From: an uncultured Bacteroidota bacterium
GTDB lineage: Bacteria; Bacteroidota; Bacteroidia; Bacteroidales; F082
Direction of reading: 5' to 3'
Length of the DNA: 47,064 bases
Assembly (NCBI GenBank): GCA_903957365.1
Contig: CAJBPB010000324.1
Location: 1 to 47,064 of the forward strand
Below are positions 24,498 to 34,673 of this stretch, piece by piece. Both the position numbers and the translations under genes were made by a program. The notes beneath the pieces are model-generated. The model worked only from the letters and a program-made list of their open reading frames with translations, was not told the DNA's origin and did not search any database. Numbering within the stretch: the first letter of the stretch is position 1; the number at the start of each line of letters is the position of its first letter.

Positions 24498-25840
24498 GAT
24501 GACAGCAGTTGTTGTAAAGGTTGAACAAACTGGTCAATATCACCTGCACCAAGAGTTAATAAAACTTCTGGTTTAGCATTCCCAATTATTTGGAGAAGAT
24601 TCTCTTTCGTACAAATCTGCTTGCTTTCTATATTGATAAGCCGGAGTAAAGCTTCAGATGTAATTCCTTCAATAGGTTCTTCGCGGGCGGGATAAATATC
24701 GAGCAGAATCAGCTGATCAAGCAAAGCCAGACTCTTTGCAAAATCTTCCATAAAGTCGCGTGTGCGACTGAAGAGATGCGGTTGAAAGATTCCTGTGATT
24801 TTCTTTCCCGGAAACAATTCTTTCACTCCAGAAATACATGCCCTCAATTCCTCAGGATGATGCGCATAATCGTCGATATAAATAACTTTTGGATTTCTCA
24901 CTTTGAATTCAAACCGACGTTTCACACCGGTAAAAGTTGAGATTCCTTCTGCAATCTGCTCTTTGGAAACACCCATCAGTTCGGCCACCGATGCCGCGGC
25001 CAGCGCATTTTCAATATTATGCCGGCCAGGTAATTGCATGATGACATTGGTCATTTCACCTTTTCGAAGGTGAAGATCAAAAACAAACCGACCCTCATTT
25101 ACATGGATATTCGTGGCATAAACATCCGCACCCTGATTCATCCCATAAGTTGAGAATGATTCAGTTGTTTCAATTTTTAGTCCAAAACGAACAATCACAT
25201 TGCCTTTTTTTCTGGTATTTTGAGCAAACAGCTGATAGGTCTCAATCAGCTGATTGTGATTTTGATAAATATCGAGATGATCAGCATCCATCGAACTGAT
25301 CACCGAAATGGAAGGCTGCAGCTGTAAAAATGATTTGTCAAATTCGTCTGCTTCAACAACAATAATCTTATTATCTGGAGTACAGACAAGGTTACTTCCG
25401 AAATTGTTGCTGATACCTCCTATAAAAGCGCTGAAAGGCAAACCTGCCTGCGCCAGTAAATGCGAAGTCATCGATGTAATAGTAGTTTTTCCGTGGGTGC
25501 CGGCAATTGCAATCGTAAACAAATCTTTTGTAAGCGCTCCCAATACCTCCGACCTCTTCATCAATGGAAAACCTGATTCTCTAACAAACTGCAATTCTAT
25601 ATTTGATATAGGAATAGCAGGTGTATAAATTACCAGACCTGGATTAACCGGTATAAGATCGGTTGCTTCGTTGTAATGAATTTGCATGCCTTCATTTTCC
25701 AACTGTATGGTAAGTGGGGTTCGGGTACGGTCATATCCATGAATATCAGCACCCTGAATATGAAAATACCTTGCCAGAGCGCTCATTCCTATGCCACCTA
25801 TACCAATAAAATAGATACTATCTCCTGCTCCGAATTTCAT
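24491..25840 (-). CDS. murC: UDP-N-acetylmuramate--L-alanine ligase
   Basis: Adds L-alanine to UDP-MurNAc, using ATP, in the cytoplasm. It has 449 residues with the N-terminal nucleotide-binding GIGGIGMSALARYF, the ATP loop AGTHGKTTITSM, the central HNIENALAAA and the C-terminal domain with YIDDYAHHPEEL and FQPHLFSRTRDF. It starts within the murG stop (ATGA overlap at 25837-25840) and ends overlapping ftsQ. Confidence 0.97.
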   Translation of the reverse strand: MKFGAGDSIYFIGIGGIGMSALARYFHIQGADIHGYDRTRTPLTIQLENEGMQIHYNEATDLIPVNPGLVIYTPAIPISNIELQFVRESGFPLMKRSEVLGALTKDLFTIAIAGTHGKTTITSMTSHLLAQAGLPFSAFIGGISNNFGSNLVCTPDNKIIVVEADEFDKSFLQLQPSISVISSMDADHLDIYQNHNQLIETYQLFAQNTRKKGNVIVRFGLKIETTESFSTYGMNQGADVYATNIHVNEGRFVFDLHLRKGEMTNVIMQLPGRHNIENALAAASVAELMGVSKEQIAEGISTFTGVKRRFEFKVRNPKVIYIDDYAHHPEELRACISGVKELFPGKKITGIFQPHLFSRTRDFMEDFAKSLALLDQLILLDIYPAREEPIEGITSEALLRLINIESKQICTKENLLQIIGNAKPEVLLTLGAGDIDQFVQPLQQLLSSW

Positions 25841-26946
25841 GATTCAATCAGTTTTATTATTTCATTGGCAATCAGATTATCAGAATTCTCGATGGCAAAT
25901 AATTTGATATTTTTTGACAGCTTACTCATTTTTAAAGAATCGGCCATTAATACACTTACTTCAGAAAAAAGTTTTTCGCCTGTTTCATTGTTTTTCACAA
26001 GCAGGGCAGCCTCACTTTTTACCAGCCGCAACGCATTCTGTGTTTGATGATCTTCAGCAGCAGTAGGGAGCGGTACAAAAATGACAGGTTTACCGATCAC
26101 AGCCATTTCGGAAATAGCAATGGCACCAGCTCTGGAAATAATGCAATCAGCTGCCGCGTAAGCGAGATCCATTCTTTGGATAAATGCAAATACCTTGATC
26201 AAATTCATTGCATTGGAAGCCTTAACAACTTCAACAGCCTGTTCACAAAACCCTTCTCCGGTTTGCCAGATTACCTGAATTCCAGAATCTAAGTATTTAA
26301 TAATATGAGCAGCTATCCCAAGATTTATCGCTCTTGCACCCTGACTTCCGCCAACAATGAGCAGAACTTTTTTGTCTTTCGAAAGTCCGAAAAATGACAT
26401 GGCTTCTTCTTTTTTTCCTTCAATTTCTACCGCGCTTCTACGCAAAGGGTTGCCTGTGAGTATAGTTTTATGTGCAGGAAACCATTTGTCCATTTTTTCA
26501 TACGCAACACAAATACGATCGACTTTCCCGGCAAGAATTCGATTTGTTACGCCAGGAAACGAATTTTGTTCCTGAATCAAGGTTTTACAACCCAGCGAAA
26601 TGGCTGCACGTAAAGTGGGGCCGCTTGCGTAACCCCCAACACCGATCACGCAATCCGGATTGAATTTTTTAACAATCTGTCTGGCACGCAAATAACTGAC
26701 AATCACCTTGAACGGAAATAATAAATTCTGCATGCTAAAATTCCGTTGAAAACCACTGATCCACAATCCTTTAATAGGATATCCCGCGGCAGGTACACGA
26801 CTCATCTCCATGCGGTTTTCCGCTCCGATAAATAATATATCAGCATCCGGATGCAACTTTTTCATTGCATCTGCTATGGCGATGGCCGGAAAAATATGGC
26901 CACCGGTCCCACCTCCGCTAATTATTATCCGCAACAACTGCTTCAT
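25837..26946 (-). CDS. murG: UDP-GlcNAc--lipid I N-acetylglucosaminyltransferase
   Basis: Makes lipid II from lipid I on the cytoplasmic face of the membrane. It is a GT28/GT-B enzyme of 369 residues with the G-loops ISGGGTGGHIFPA and VVGVGGYASGP, the donor-binding region GGSQGARAIN, and SRAGAIAISEM with PLPTAAEDHQTQNA in the C-terminal half. It overlaps ftsW by 29 nt and murC by 4 nt. Confidence 0.97.
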   Translation of the reverse strand: MKQLLRIIISGGGTGGHIFPAIAIADAMKKLHPDADILFIGAENRMEMSRVPAAGYPIKGLWISGFQRNFSMQNLLFPFKVIVSYLRARQIVKKFNPDCVIGVGGYASGPTLRAAISLGCKTLIQEQNSFPGVTNRILAGKVDRICVAYEKMDKWFPAHKTILTGNPLRRSAVEIEGKKEEAMSFFGLSKDKKVLLIVGGSQGARAINLGIAAHIIKYLDSGIQVIWQTGEGFCEQAVEVVKASNAMNLIKVFAFIQRMDLAYAAADCIISRAGAIAISEMAVIGKPVIFVPLPTAAEDHQTQNALRLVKSEAALLVKNNETGEKLFSEVSVLMADSLKMSKLSKNIKLFAIENSDNLIANEIIKLIES

Positions 26947-28090
26947 CTTCTATTGATTGCAATTTTTCTTTTGTAGCAATTTCCTTGCTCACACTTAATA
27001 AAATACCAAGCGAAATGCTTGTAAACCAAATAGATGTACCACCCATACTCACCAAAGGCAGGGGCTGACCTGTAACCGGCAGCAACCCAACGGCTACACC
27101 CATATTTACCATTGCCTGAAATACAAGACTAAAAGCCACACCAATTGATAAAAAGGCCCCAAAAGTCTGGGGAATCTTCGTCATGATAACGACTGCCCTG
27201 AATAAAATGATCAGGTATAGTAAAACCATAAAAGCACCTCCCAGCAAACCATATTCTTCGATGATGATTGCGAAAATAAAATCGGAATAGGGATGCGGCA
27301 GAAAATTACGCTGTGTGCTGTTACCCGGCATCTTTCCAAATATTCCGCCTCCTGCAATGGCAATTTCAGCTTGTTCAATCTGAAAATTATCACCGTCACC
27401 TTTTGTAAAACTTTCAATACGGTTTTTCCATGTTCCTAACCGGCCTTGCCTGTCAACCGGCATCTGCATCAATACCAGAATAAACAGAGCCAATGCTACA
27501 ACGCCAATGCCAACCAATGAAAAAATGTACTTTAAATTGACCCGGCCTACAAACATAAGTACCAGACTTGTGGCAAAAATCATGGCTGCTGTTGAAAAAT
27601 TAGCCGGAAGAATAAAAAATACCACGAGTAAAACCGGCAACATTATAGGAACAAAAGCAGATTTAAAATCTTTGATATAATCCTGCTTTTTGGTCAGCAG
27701 GTATGCCAGATATATTATAAGTGTCAATTTAGCCAGGTCACTGGTTTGAAAAGTTAAATTGAATGGCAGGGGTAAAACACGTTTTGCATCGTTCAGATTC
27801 AATCCGAAAATGAGTGTGAAAAACAACAATGGAATCGAAATCCACAAGGCTATCTGAAAAATCGGAGAATAATAAATATATTTTATCTTATGAGCCAGAT
27901 ACATAAATAATAAGCCAAGAAATAGAATAATGAAATGCTTCAGCATATAATATTCCGTATTTCCTCCCTGATACTTATAGGCAAGCGTTCCGGTTGAGCT
28001 ATAAACTGCCAGCAATGAGAAGAGCGATAGAAACAAGACTACCACCCAAATCACTTTATCGCCTTTGATATCTCCGAAAAATAATTTCAT
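26918..28090 (-). CDS. ftsW: Lipid II polymerase FtsW (SEDS family)
   Basis: Septal peptidoglycan glycosyltransferase of the SEDS family, an integral membrane protein of 390 residues with about ten helices. Family marks are PLPFNLTFQTSDLAKL (including the conserved S-D), FSKGDGDNFQIEQAEIAIAG-type loop and MPGNSTQRNFLPHPYSDFIFA, and the late GLLPVTGQPLPLVSMGG. Position beside murG and with ftsI in the same operon supports FtsW rather than RodA. Confidence 0.94.
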   Translation of the reverse strand: MKLFFGDIKGDKVIWVVVLFLSLFSLLAVYSSTGTLAYKYQGGNTEYYMLKHFIILFLGLLFMYLAHKIKYIYYSPIFQIALWISIPLLFFTLIFGLNLNDAKRVLPLPFNLTFQTSDLAKLTLIIYLAYLLTKKQDYIKDFKSAFVPIMLPVLLVVFFILPANFSTAAMIFATSLVLMFVGRVNLKYIFSLVGIGVVALALFILVLMQMPVDRQGRLGTWKNRIESFTKGDGDNFQIEQAEIAIAGGGIFGKMPGNSTQRNFLPHPYSDFIFAIIIEEYGLLGGAFMVLLYLIILFRAVVIMTKIPQTFGAFLSIGVAFSLVFQAMVNMGVAVGLLPVTGQPLPLVSMGGTSIWFTSISLGILLSVSKEIATKEKLQSIEDEAVVADNN

Positions 28091-28092
28091 AA

Positions 28093-29451
28093 CTACAAAC
28101 TCTTTACTGCCTCTTTAAATCTGATACCACGATCTTCATAATTATCAAACAAATCAAAACTTGCACATGCAGGTGACAACAATACCACATCATCATTACT
28201 CGAAATTTCGGAAGCCACCATCACTGCTTGGCCCATCGAACGTACTTCATACACCTGATCGACCAGACTTCCAAAGGTTTCAATCAATTTTTTATTATCG
28301 AGTCCCAAACAGATGATCGCCTTCACTTTTGATTTTACCAGTGGCAGCAAATCAGTATAATCGTTTCCCTTGTCAACACCACCGGCAATCCAAACGACAG
28401 GTCGCTGCATATTCTCAAGCGCATACCATGTTGAATTGACATTGGTCGCTTTTGAATCATTATAATACGAAACTCCATGCACATTGGCCACATATTCGAG
28501 GCGATGCGCAACATTTTGAAAATCGGATAATCCCTGCTTGATGGATTCTTTCCTGATTTGCAGAAGTTTGGCCGAAATTCCAGCAGCCATGGAGTTATAA
28601 ACATTGTGTTTTCCTTGAAGAGCCAACTGTTCGAGCGTCATGGTCAGGGTATTTTGGTGTATATTAATGATGATATTATATTCATGGATTGCTCCACCTT
28701 CAATGCCTTCGTATGGCTTAAGTGAAAATGGATATTGTTTTGCACTGATTTTCCTTCCGGCGATCCGGCTTATAATAGTGGTGTCATCAGCACAATAAAT
28801 GAAAGCGTCCTGATCGGTTTGATTATTCAGGATTCTGAATTTAGAATCCGCATATTTATCAAAACTATGTTCATAACGATCGAGATGATCCGGAGTGATA
28901 TTGGTTATTACAGCTATGTCTGCTTTGAAATGCCGAATATCATCCAACTGAAAACTACTGATTTCGAGAACAAAATAATCGTGGTCTGAAATTGAAAGTT
29001 GCCTCGCGAAACTTTGTCCCACATTACCTGCAACACAAACGTCCAGACCGGCTGTTTCCAAAATATGGCCTGTAAGTAAAGCAGTGGTTGTTTTTCCATT
29101 GCTGCCGGTGATACAAACCAGTGTAGCATTTGTAAACCAGTAGCCAAATTCAATTTCCGAAACAATCGGGATATTTTTCCCGCGCAGGAAATTGATAATT
29201 GGCGCATTATCAGGTATTCCAGGGCTTTTGATAATTAATTCAAAAGTGGCAAGCAAAGATTCGGTATGGTTATTTTCTTCAAAATCAATATGATGGTCGG
29301 TTAAATCAGTTTTATAAGCCGGTTTAATGGTCATACTGTCGGAAACAAACGCATAAATACCATGCTTTTTGGCAAGTAAAGCAGCTCCACAGCCACTTTC
29401 ACCTCCGCCAAGCACAGCAATTTTTTTGTAATTATTCCGGTCCTGATGCAT
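28093..29451 (-). CDS. murD: UDP-N-acetylmuramoylalanine--D-glutamate ligase
   Basis: Adds D-glutamate to UDP-MurNAc-L-Ala. It has 452 residues: N-terminal VLGGGESGCGAALLA, ATP loop ITGSNGKTTTALL, ITNITPDHLDRY, and C-terminal NDSKATNVNSTWYALE and LLSPACASFDLFDNYEDRG, the usual MurD signatures. It sits 4 nt after mraY and 2 nt before ftsW. Confidence 0.97.
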   Translation of the reverse strand: MHQDRNNYKKIAVLGGGESGCGAALLAKKHGIYAFVSDSMTIKPAYKTDLTDHHIDFEENNHTESLLATFELIIKSPGIPDNAPIINFLRGKNIPIVSEIEFGYWFTNATLVCITGSNGKTTTALLTGHILETAGLDVCVAGNVGQSFARQLSISDHDYFVLEISSFQLDDIRHFKADIAVITNITPDHLDRYEHSFDKYADSKFRILNNQTDQDAFIYCADDTTIISRIAGRKISAKQYPFSLKPYEGIEGGAIHEYNIIINIHQNTLTMTLEQLALQGKHNVYNSMAAGISAKLLQIRKESIKQGLSDFQNVAHRLEYVANVHGVSYYNDSKATNVNSTWYALENMQRPVVWIAGGVDKGNDYTDLLPLVKSKVKAIICLGLDNKKLIETFGSLVDQVYEVRSMGQAVMVASEISSNDDVVLLSPACASFDLFDNYEDRGIRFKEAVKSL

Positions 29452-29455
29452 CTGA

Positions 29456-30685
29456 TTAACGTAATTTAAGCGTAACGATTGAAATAAGCGCCAGCATCAC
29501 ACTGACTACCAAAAACCGAAATACAATTTTTGGTTCGGGATAACCCAGCTTCTGAAAATGATGGTGCAAAGGTGCCATCCTGAAAATGCGACGTCCTTCA
29601 CCAAATCGCATTCTGGTATATTTGAAATAACTTACTTGTAGAATAACTGAAGCACTCTCGGCAAGGAAGATTCCACATAATATAGGAATCAGCAATTCTT
29701 TACGGATGAGGATTGCGAAAACTGCGATAATTCCGCCCAACGCCAGACTTCCGGTGTCGCCCATGAAAACCTGTGCCGGAAATGAATTATACCATAAAAA
29801 TCCAATATTGGCCCCGACAAACGCGCTGATGAAAATGGTCAACTCACCTGTATCAGGTAAATACATGATATTCAGATAGTCAGAGAATATTATATTACCA
29901 GAAACCCATGCCAGAATACCCAACGTAGCTCCAATGATGGCCGAAACACCGACCGCCAGTCCATCCATCCCATCTGTCAGGTTGGCACCATTCGAAACTG
30001 CAGTGATAATAAATATCACGATCGGAATAAAAATCAGAAATGCATATTTCTCATAACCAGGTCCGATCCATTTCAATAAAACAGCATAATCGAACTCATT
30101 GCCCTTAATAAATGGAATGGTCGTTTTTGTTGAATGCGCTTCAGAAAATGAATAATAACCCATCTCATTCTTCGACGCACCTGCCTCATCATTTTCGACC
30201 AATTTACCTCGTATCACCATCGAATTATCGAAATACATCACTGCACTCACCACGAGACCGAGAATAATCTGTCCGATTATTTTCGATTTTCCAGACAATC
30301 CACTCTTATCTTTCTTATACACCTTAATATAATCGTCAAAAAATCCAATGCCTCCCAACCAGACTGTCGTAAACAACATCAGCAGGATGTAGCTGTTATC
30401 CAATTTTGTGAATAACAATGTCGGAACAATGATGGATGCCAGAATTATTAATCCTCCCATGGTTGGTGTTCCTTGTTTTTCAAGCTGGCCCTCGAGACCG
30501 AGGTCACGGACCAACTCCCCTACCTGTTTTCTGTTCAGATAATTGATCCATCTTTTACCAAAAACCAGTGAGATGAGCAATGAAGTAATTACTGCTGCGA
30601 TCGCCCTGAAAGATATATATTGAAACACATTCGCTCCGGGGAAATCGAATGTTTTATCCAAATACATAAATAAGTAGTATAACAT
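29456..30685 (-). CDS. mraY: Phospho-N-acetylmuramoyl-pentapeptide transferase
   Basis: Makes lipid I by transferring the muropeptide to undecaprenyl phosphate. It is a polytopic membrane enzyme of 409 residues, longer than E. coli MraY (360). The extra length is a loop around [20 protein letters not shown], a common form in Bacteroidota. Active-site signatures are [36 protein letters not shown] and [10 protein letters not shown]. An internal Met (residue 7) is an alternative start. It follows murE by 6 nt. Confidence 0.97.
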   Translation of the reverse strand: MLYYLFMYLDKTFDFPGANVFQYISFRAIAAVITSLLISLVFGKRWINYLNRKQVGELVRDLGLEGQLEKQGTPTMGGLIILASIIVPTLLFTKLDNSYILLMLFTTVWLGGIGFFDDYIKVYKKDKSGLSGKSKIIGQIILGLVVSAVMYFDNSMVIRGKLVENDEAGASKNEMGYYSFSEAHSTKTTIPFIKGNEFDYAVLLKWIGPGYEKYAFLIFIPIVIFIITAVSNGANLTDGMDGLAVGVSAIIGATLGILAWVSGNIIFSDYLNIMYLPDTGELTIFISAFVGANIGFLWYNSFPAQVFMGDTGSLALGGIIAVFAILIRKELLIPILCGIFLAESASVILQVSYFKYTRMRFGEGRRIFRMAPLHHHFQKLGYPEPKIVFRFLVVSVMLALISIVTLKLR

Positions 30686-30691
30686 GTTCTC

Positions 30692-32149
30692 TTAGCGTGA
30701 TTTAAGTAATTCGAAAAGTTCTTTTTTATCGTCAAATGGAAACTTTACTCCATTGATTTCCTGATATTTCTCGTGGCCTTTGCCAGCCAGCAGGATGATA
30801 TCGCCAGGCCTGGCCAAGGCAACTGCTGTACGGATGGCTTCGCGCCTGTCAGCAATCGTTAACGTTTTATTATACAACTGTGCAGGAACACCCTGTTGCA
30901 TATCTTTGATAATCTGTAATGGATCTTCGGTGCGTGGATTATCGGAAGTAATGATGAACCGATCGCTCAATCCGGCCGCAATCCTGGCCATTTCCGGGCG
31001 CTTTTTTGCGTCACGGTCGCCACCTGCACCTGCAACTGTAATAAGCTGTTCGCTATGCGACCGTATTTCCTGAATGGTTTTTAAAACATTTTCCAATGCA
31101 TCAGGTGTATGGGCATAATCAACAATACCAACAACACCATCATTCGAACGAACAAATTCGAACCTGCCTTCAGCGCTTTTCAGTAAGCTCAACTCCTTTA
31201 GTATTTCTGCTTCTGGTAATCCCAACAAGTCGGCTGCACCATAAATCGCAAGCAGATTATACGCATTGAATCTGCCGATGAGTTGTGTAAATACCTCATT
31301 TCCATTGATATTCAACACCAGTCCCTCAAAACGGTTTTCAATTACTTTTCCTTTAAATTCAGCATCACCGCTTAAAGAATACCTTACAATATTTGCTTTA
31401 CAATTTTGCACCATCACATTACCATTCCGGTCATCGGCATTGATCAGTGCGAAAGCATCGTAGGAAAGCTGATCGAAAAAGCGCTTTTTCACGTCACGGT
31501 ATGCAGCAAATGTCTTGTGATAATCAAGGTGGTCATGGGTAAGATTGGTAAATATTCCACCGCAAAAACGTAGGCCAGCGCTACGATTCTGATCGATGGC
31601 ATGAGAACTTACTTCCATAAATGCGTAGGTACAACCTTCCAAAACCATTTCGTGGAGTAAATGGTTGATGACAACCGGATCGGGTGTGGTGTGGGTTGAA
31701 ATAATGGTTTTGTTGCCGATTTTATTTTCAATCGTCGAAAGCAGTCCGCAGTGGTAACCAGCTGATGTGAACAGACGAAATAACAAAGTTGCAATGGTGG
31801 TTTTACCGTTTGTACCTGTCACACCGACAAGTTTCAATTTCGCTGATGGATTATCATAAAATGCAGCAGCTGCATGGGCAAGACAGTCTGACGAATCAGA
31901 AACAGTAATATAGGTCACTTCGTTTTGCAAAACGGCAGGCAGACTCTCACAAACAATGGCAGCAGCGCCCAGTTCAATTGCTTTCTGAATGTATTGATGT
32001 CCGTTAACAACAGAGCCTTTTACGGCAAAAAATAAACAATCTTGTTCAACCTTCCTTGAATCAAAAACAAGGTTAGAAACCTTTATTTCCAACGAACCGA
32101 AAGTTTCGATTACCGCATAACCAGATAATATTTCGCTAAGTCTGTTCAT
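30692..32149 (-). CDS. murE: UDP-MurNAc-L-Ala-D-Glu--diaminopimelate ligase
   Basis: Adds the third peptide residue to the peptidoglycan precursor. It has 485 residues with ATP loop VTGTNGKTTIATLL, VSSHAIDQNR, FTNLTHDHLDYH and VDYAHTPDALENVL. The motif DNPR (in SDNPRTEDP) is the known determinant for meso-diaminopimelate rather than lysine, so a DAP-type peptidoglycan is expected. The start overlaps the last base of the ftsI stop codon. Confidence 0.96.
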   Translation of the reverse strand: MNRLSEILSGYAVIETFGSLEIKVSNLVFDSRKVEQDCLFFAVKGSVVNGHQYIQKAIELGAAAIVCESLPAVLQNEVTYITVSDSSDCLAHAAAAFYDNPSAKLKLVGVTGTNGKTTIATLLFRLFTSAGYHCGLLSTIENKIGNKTIISTHTTPDPVVINHLLHEMVLEGCTYAFMEVSSHAIDQNRSAGLRFCGGIFTNLTHDHLDYHKTFAAYRDVKKRFFDQLSYDAFALINADDRNGNVMVQNCKANIVRYSLSGDAEFKGKVIENRFEGLVLNINGNEVFTQLIGRFNAYNLLAIYGAADLLGLPEAEILKELSLLKSAEGRFEFVRSNDGVVGIVDYAHTPDALENVLKTIQEIRSHSEQLITVAGAGGDRDAKKRPEMARIAAGLSDRFIITSDNPRTEDPLQIIKDMQQGVPAQLYNKTLTIADRREAIRTAVALARPGDIILLAGKGHEKYQEINGVKFPFDDKKELFELLKSR

Positions 32150-34266
32150 TACAAATTATTCAGTTTCAATTCGATGATCTGACCTGGTATTTTTGGTGAT
32201 CCGGATGGGATCGACTGCCAGACAACCTGTCCGTTTCCATGAATTTCTGGTTTAAGTCCCAGTTGTTCAATTAAATAAACTGCATCTTTTACTGTCATTC
32301 CAGAAAAATCGGGCATCGAATCCGGATATGATTTAAATGACTCGAACATCACATTATAAGGTGTGCTCTGCGACACAATCCATTCGTTTTTAAAAGCGCG
32401 GTTATCTGTTTTTATCCCCAATCTGGCATACATTTCATGAATATCTTCAAAATAAGCCGGGCCATGATACATCGGAATGGAATCGGGAACGGTATCTTTT
32501 TTCATTTCATCGTCATGGATATCAAGTCGGGTGGCATAAATTTTATCAGCAATTTCTTTGAATACCGGCGCTGCAACAGCTCCTCCATAAATTTTTCCCA
32601 TCGATGGATTGTTCACCACCACAATGCATGAATATTTTGGATCATTGGCGGGAAAATAACCTGCAAACGAAGCGTTGTAATTGGTTTTGTTATAACCAGC
32701 ACTTCCCGAGGCTATTTGTGCAGTTCCTGTTTTACCAGCTATTTTGAACTGACTCTTTTTCAAAGATTTACCCGTTCCGCGATCAACAACCCTTTCAAGC
32801 AATTGCTTTGCATTCGCTATGGCTTGTTTCGATGCGATCGCCTCATTCAGCACAACTGGCTCGTTAATTGTCACTGGAACACCACCTTGTCTGATTTCTT
32901 TTACAAACATTGGTTTCACCATTCTACCATTGTTGGCAACCGCGTTATAAAAGGTCAGCATTTGCAAAGGTGTAATTGTAATTTCGTAACCTATTGAAAT
33001 CCATGGTAAACTAGTTCCATACCAATGATCTTTATCAGATGGGTGCTTGATATAGGGTTTTCCTTCGCCGGCCAGTTCAATTCCCAAAGGCATGTTTATT
33101 CCAAAACTGTATAGTTTATTAATGTATGCTTCAGGGTTATTTTTATATGCATTGTACACCAGTTTAGAAATCCCAACATTTGACGATTGCTCGAACGCCT
33201 CGGCTACGGTTATGTTCCCATCACGGATGCCATGAACATCTTTCATTACACGGTTGTGATACATTGTCTGACCATTTCCTATATACAAATGATCGTTGAT
33301 CGTTACTTTATTATCATCCAGCAAGGCCAAAATTGATGCCAGTTTAAAGGTCGAACCGGGTTCAACACTCTCTGCAACAGCGTAATTATAAGTTTCGTTG
33401 TATTCGCCCGTTTTATCATCGCGGACAAGATTTGCAATGGCTTTTATCTGGCCTGTTTCAACTTCCATCAGGATAGCACACCCTTGTTTTGCATTATTTT
33501 CGGTAAGATTTCTCCTTAAGGCGCCTTCAGCAACATCCTGAATGGTAATATCGATGCAGGTAACCACATCTTTGCCGTTTTGTGGTTCCAATTCGTTGGC
33601 ATCAAACACCGGTTTCCAATCACCATGATTAATTTTTCGGCGTAACTGTTTTCCTTCAGCACCTTTCAATTGATCATGATATGCACCTTCGATTCCAACA
33701 AAGAGATTTTCGACACTATTTGTATAACCTATCGTTCTGCTTGCCAGTTCCTTGAATGGTTTTTCACGGCGATCATGCTGAACTAAAATTAATCCTCCCT
33801 TGTATTTTCCTTTTCGGATAATCGGAAAATTCCGTAGTTGTTTCAATTCTTCATAATTAACCTTGTTTTTGATCAGCAGATACCTGTTTCCTTCACGTCT
33901 TGCATTTCTTAATTCGGTCAGATATTCATTTTTTGAAGTCCCGTTGAATAAATTTGACAAGCATATAGCCAATGAATCTACTTCCCTGTCAAAAGTCAGC
34001 TGATCAATATTTGGCGAACCAACATCCATCCTGACTTCGAAAATGGGAATGGAAGTAGCGAGCAATGAGCCATCATCAGATAAAATATTACCTCGGAGTG
34101 CCTCAATACTGAAAACCTTGAATTCCTGCTCGAGTGATTTTGCCAATACCTGCTCGCCTTTCCAGAATTGGATATAAGCGATACGGGCAATGATGGCTGC
34201 TCCAAACAGCAACATCACCGCATAAAGCAGATAAACCCTTAACAATATGACTCTTTTGCTGTCCAT
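32149..34266 (-). CDS. ftsI: Septal penicillin-binding protein 3 with PASTA domain
   Basis: Class B transpeptidase (FtsI/PBP3) that cross-links septal peptidoglycan. From the ATG at 34266 it has 705 residues. One N-terminal membrane helix is followed by a dimerisation domain starting RGNILSDDGSLLAT. The transpeptidase domain has the active-site SxxK in PGSTFKLAS, the SxN motif in EQSSNVGISKL and the KTG motif in IAGKTGTAQIA. A single C-terminal PASTA domain (MPDFSGMTVKDAVYL) occupies about the last 60 residues. An in-frame ATG at 34293 would overlap ftsL by 26 nt; the 34266 start leaves 1 nt after the ftsL stop and fits the operon better. Confidence 0.95.
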   Translation of the reverse strand: MDSKRVILLRVYLLYAVMLLFGAAIIARIAYIQFWKGEQVLAKSLEQEFKVFSIEALRGNILSDDGSLLATSIPIFEVRMDVGSPNIDQLTFDREVDSLAICLSNLFNGTSKNEYLTELRNARREGNRYLLIKNKVNYEELKQLRNFPIIRKGKYKGGLILVQHDRREKPFKELASRTIGYTNSVENLFVGIEGAYHDQLKGAEGKQLRRKINHGDWKPVFDANELEPQNGKDVVTCIDITIQDVAEGALRRNLTENNAKQGCAILMEVETGQIKAIANLVRDDKTGEYNETYNYAVAESVEPGSTFKLASILALLDDNKVTINDHLYIGNGQTMYHNRVMKDVHGIRDGNITVAEAFEQSSNVGISKLVYNAYKNNPEAYINKLYSFGINMPLGIELAGEGKPYIKHPSDKDHWYGTSLPWISIGYEITITPLQMLTFYNAVANNGRMVKPMFVKEIRQGGVPVTINEPVVLNEAIASKQAIANAKQLLERVVDRGTGKSLKKSQFKIAGKTGTAQIASGSAGYNKTNYNASFAGYFPANDPKYSCIVVVNNPSMGKIYGGAVAAPVFKEIADKIYATRLDIHDDEMKKDTVPDSIPMYHGPAYFEDIHEMYARLGIKTDNRAFKNEWIVSQSTPYNVMFESFKSYPDSMPDFSGMTVKDAVYLIEQLGLKPEIHGNGQVVWQSIPSGSPKIPGQIIELKLNNL

Positions 34267-34267
34267 C

Positions 34268-34672
34268 CTATTGTTGATTTTTATTTGCAACAATCTTACG
34301 GACAGGTTCCACAGATTCTTTCAACCCTGAATTCTCCAGCTTTTTTATGATGACCGATTGTTTACTTTGGTTCATCACTTTTGATTTTGTTGATATATAT
34401 TCGTAATGCAATTCTTTCAGTTCACGGTTCATATCATCAATCTGCCTGACAATCGACTCTGCATAATAGCTGTTTGAAATATAAAATACGCCAATCGCAG
34501 CCAGAAAAACTATATAATTCAATTGCCTTCTCGACCAATCATAGGCCAGAAATTCGCCGCCCAAAACATCCGTAAAAAGCTTACCGAGCCTGCTCTTTTT
34601 CTTTGGAGCAGGTGGTGGTACCGGAGTTGTGACAACGGTTTCTTCGATGATATGATTGACTCTGGGTTCCAT
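34268..34672 (-). CDS. ftsL: FtsL-like divisome protein
   Basis: A 134-residue bitopic protein. A Pro/Lys-rich cytoplasmic segment (TTPVPPPAPKKKSR) precedes one membrane helix (LNYIVFLAAIGVFYISNSYY), then a short coiled-coil-prone region (VRQIDDMNRELKELHYEYIS) and a basic tail. FtsL is poorly conserved, and the identification rests on this layout plus the position between rsmH and ftsI. The ATG at 34672 lies 1 nt after the rsmH stop; a longer frame would run inside rsmH. Confidence 0.85.
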   Translation of the reverse strand: MEPRVNHIIEETVVTTPVPPPAPKKKSRLGKLFTDVLGGEFLAYDWSRRQLNYIVFLAAIGVFYISNSYYAESIVRQIDDMNRELKELHYEYISTKSKVMNQSKQSVIIKKLENSGLKESVEPVRKIVANKNQQ

Positions 34673-34673
34673 T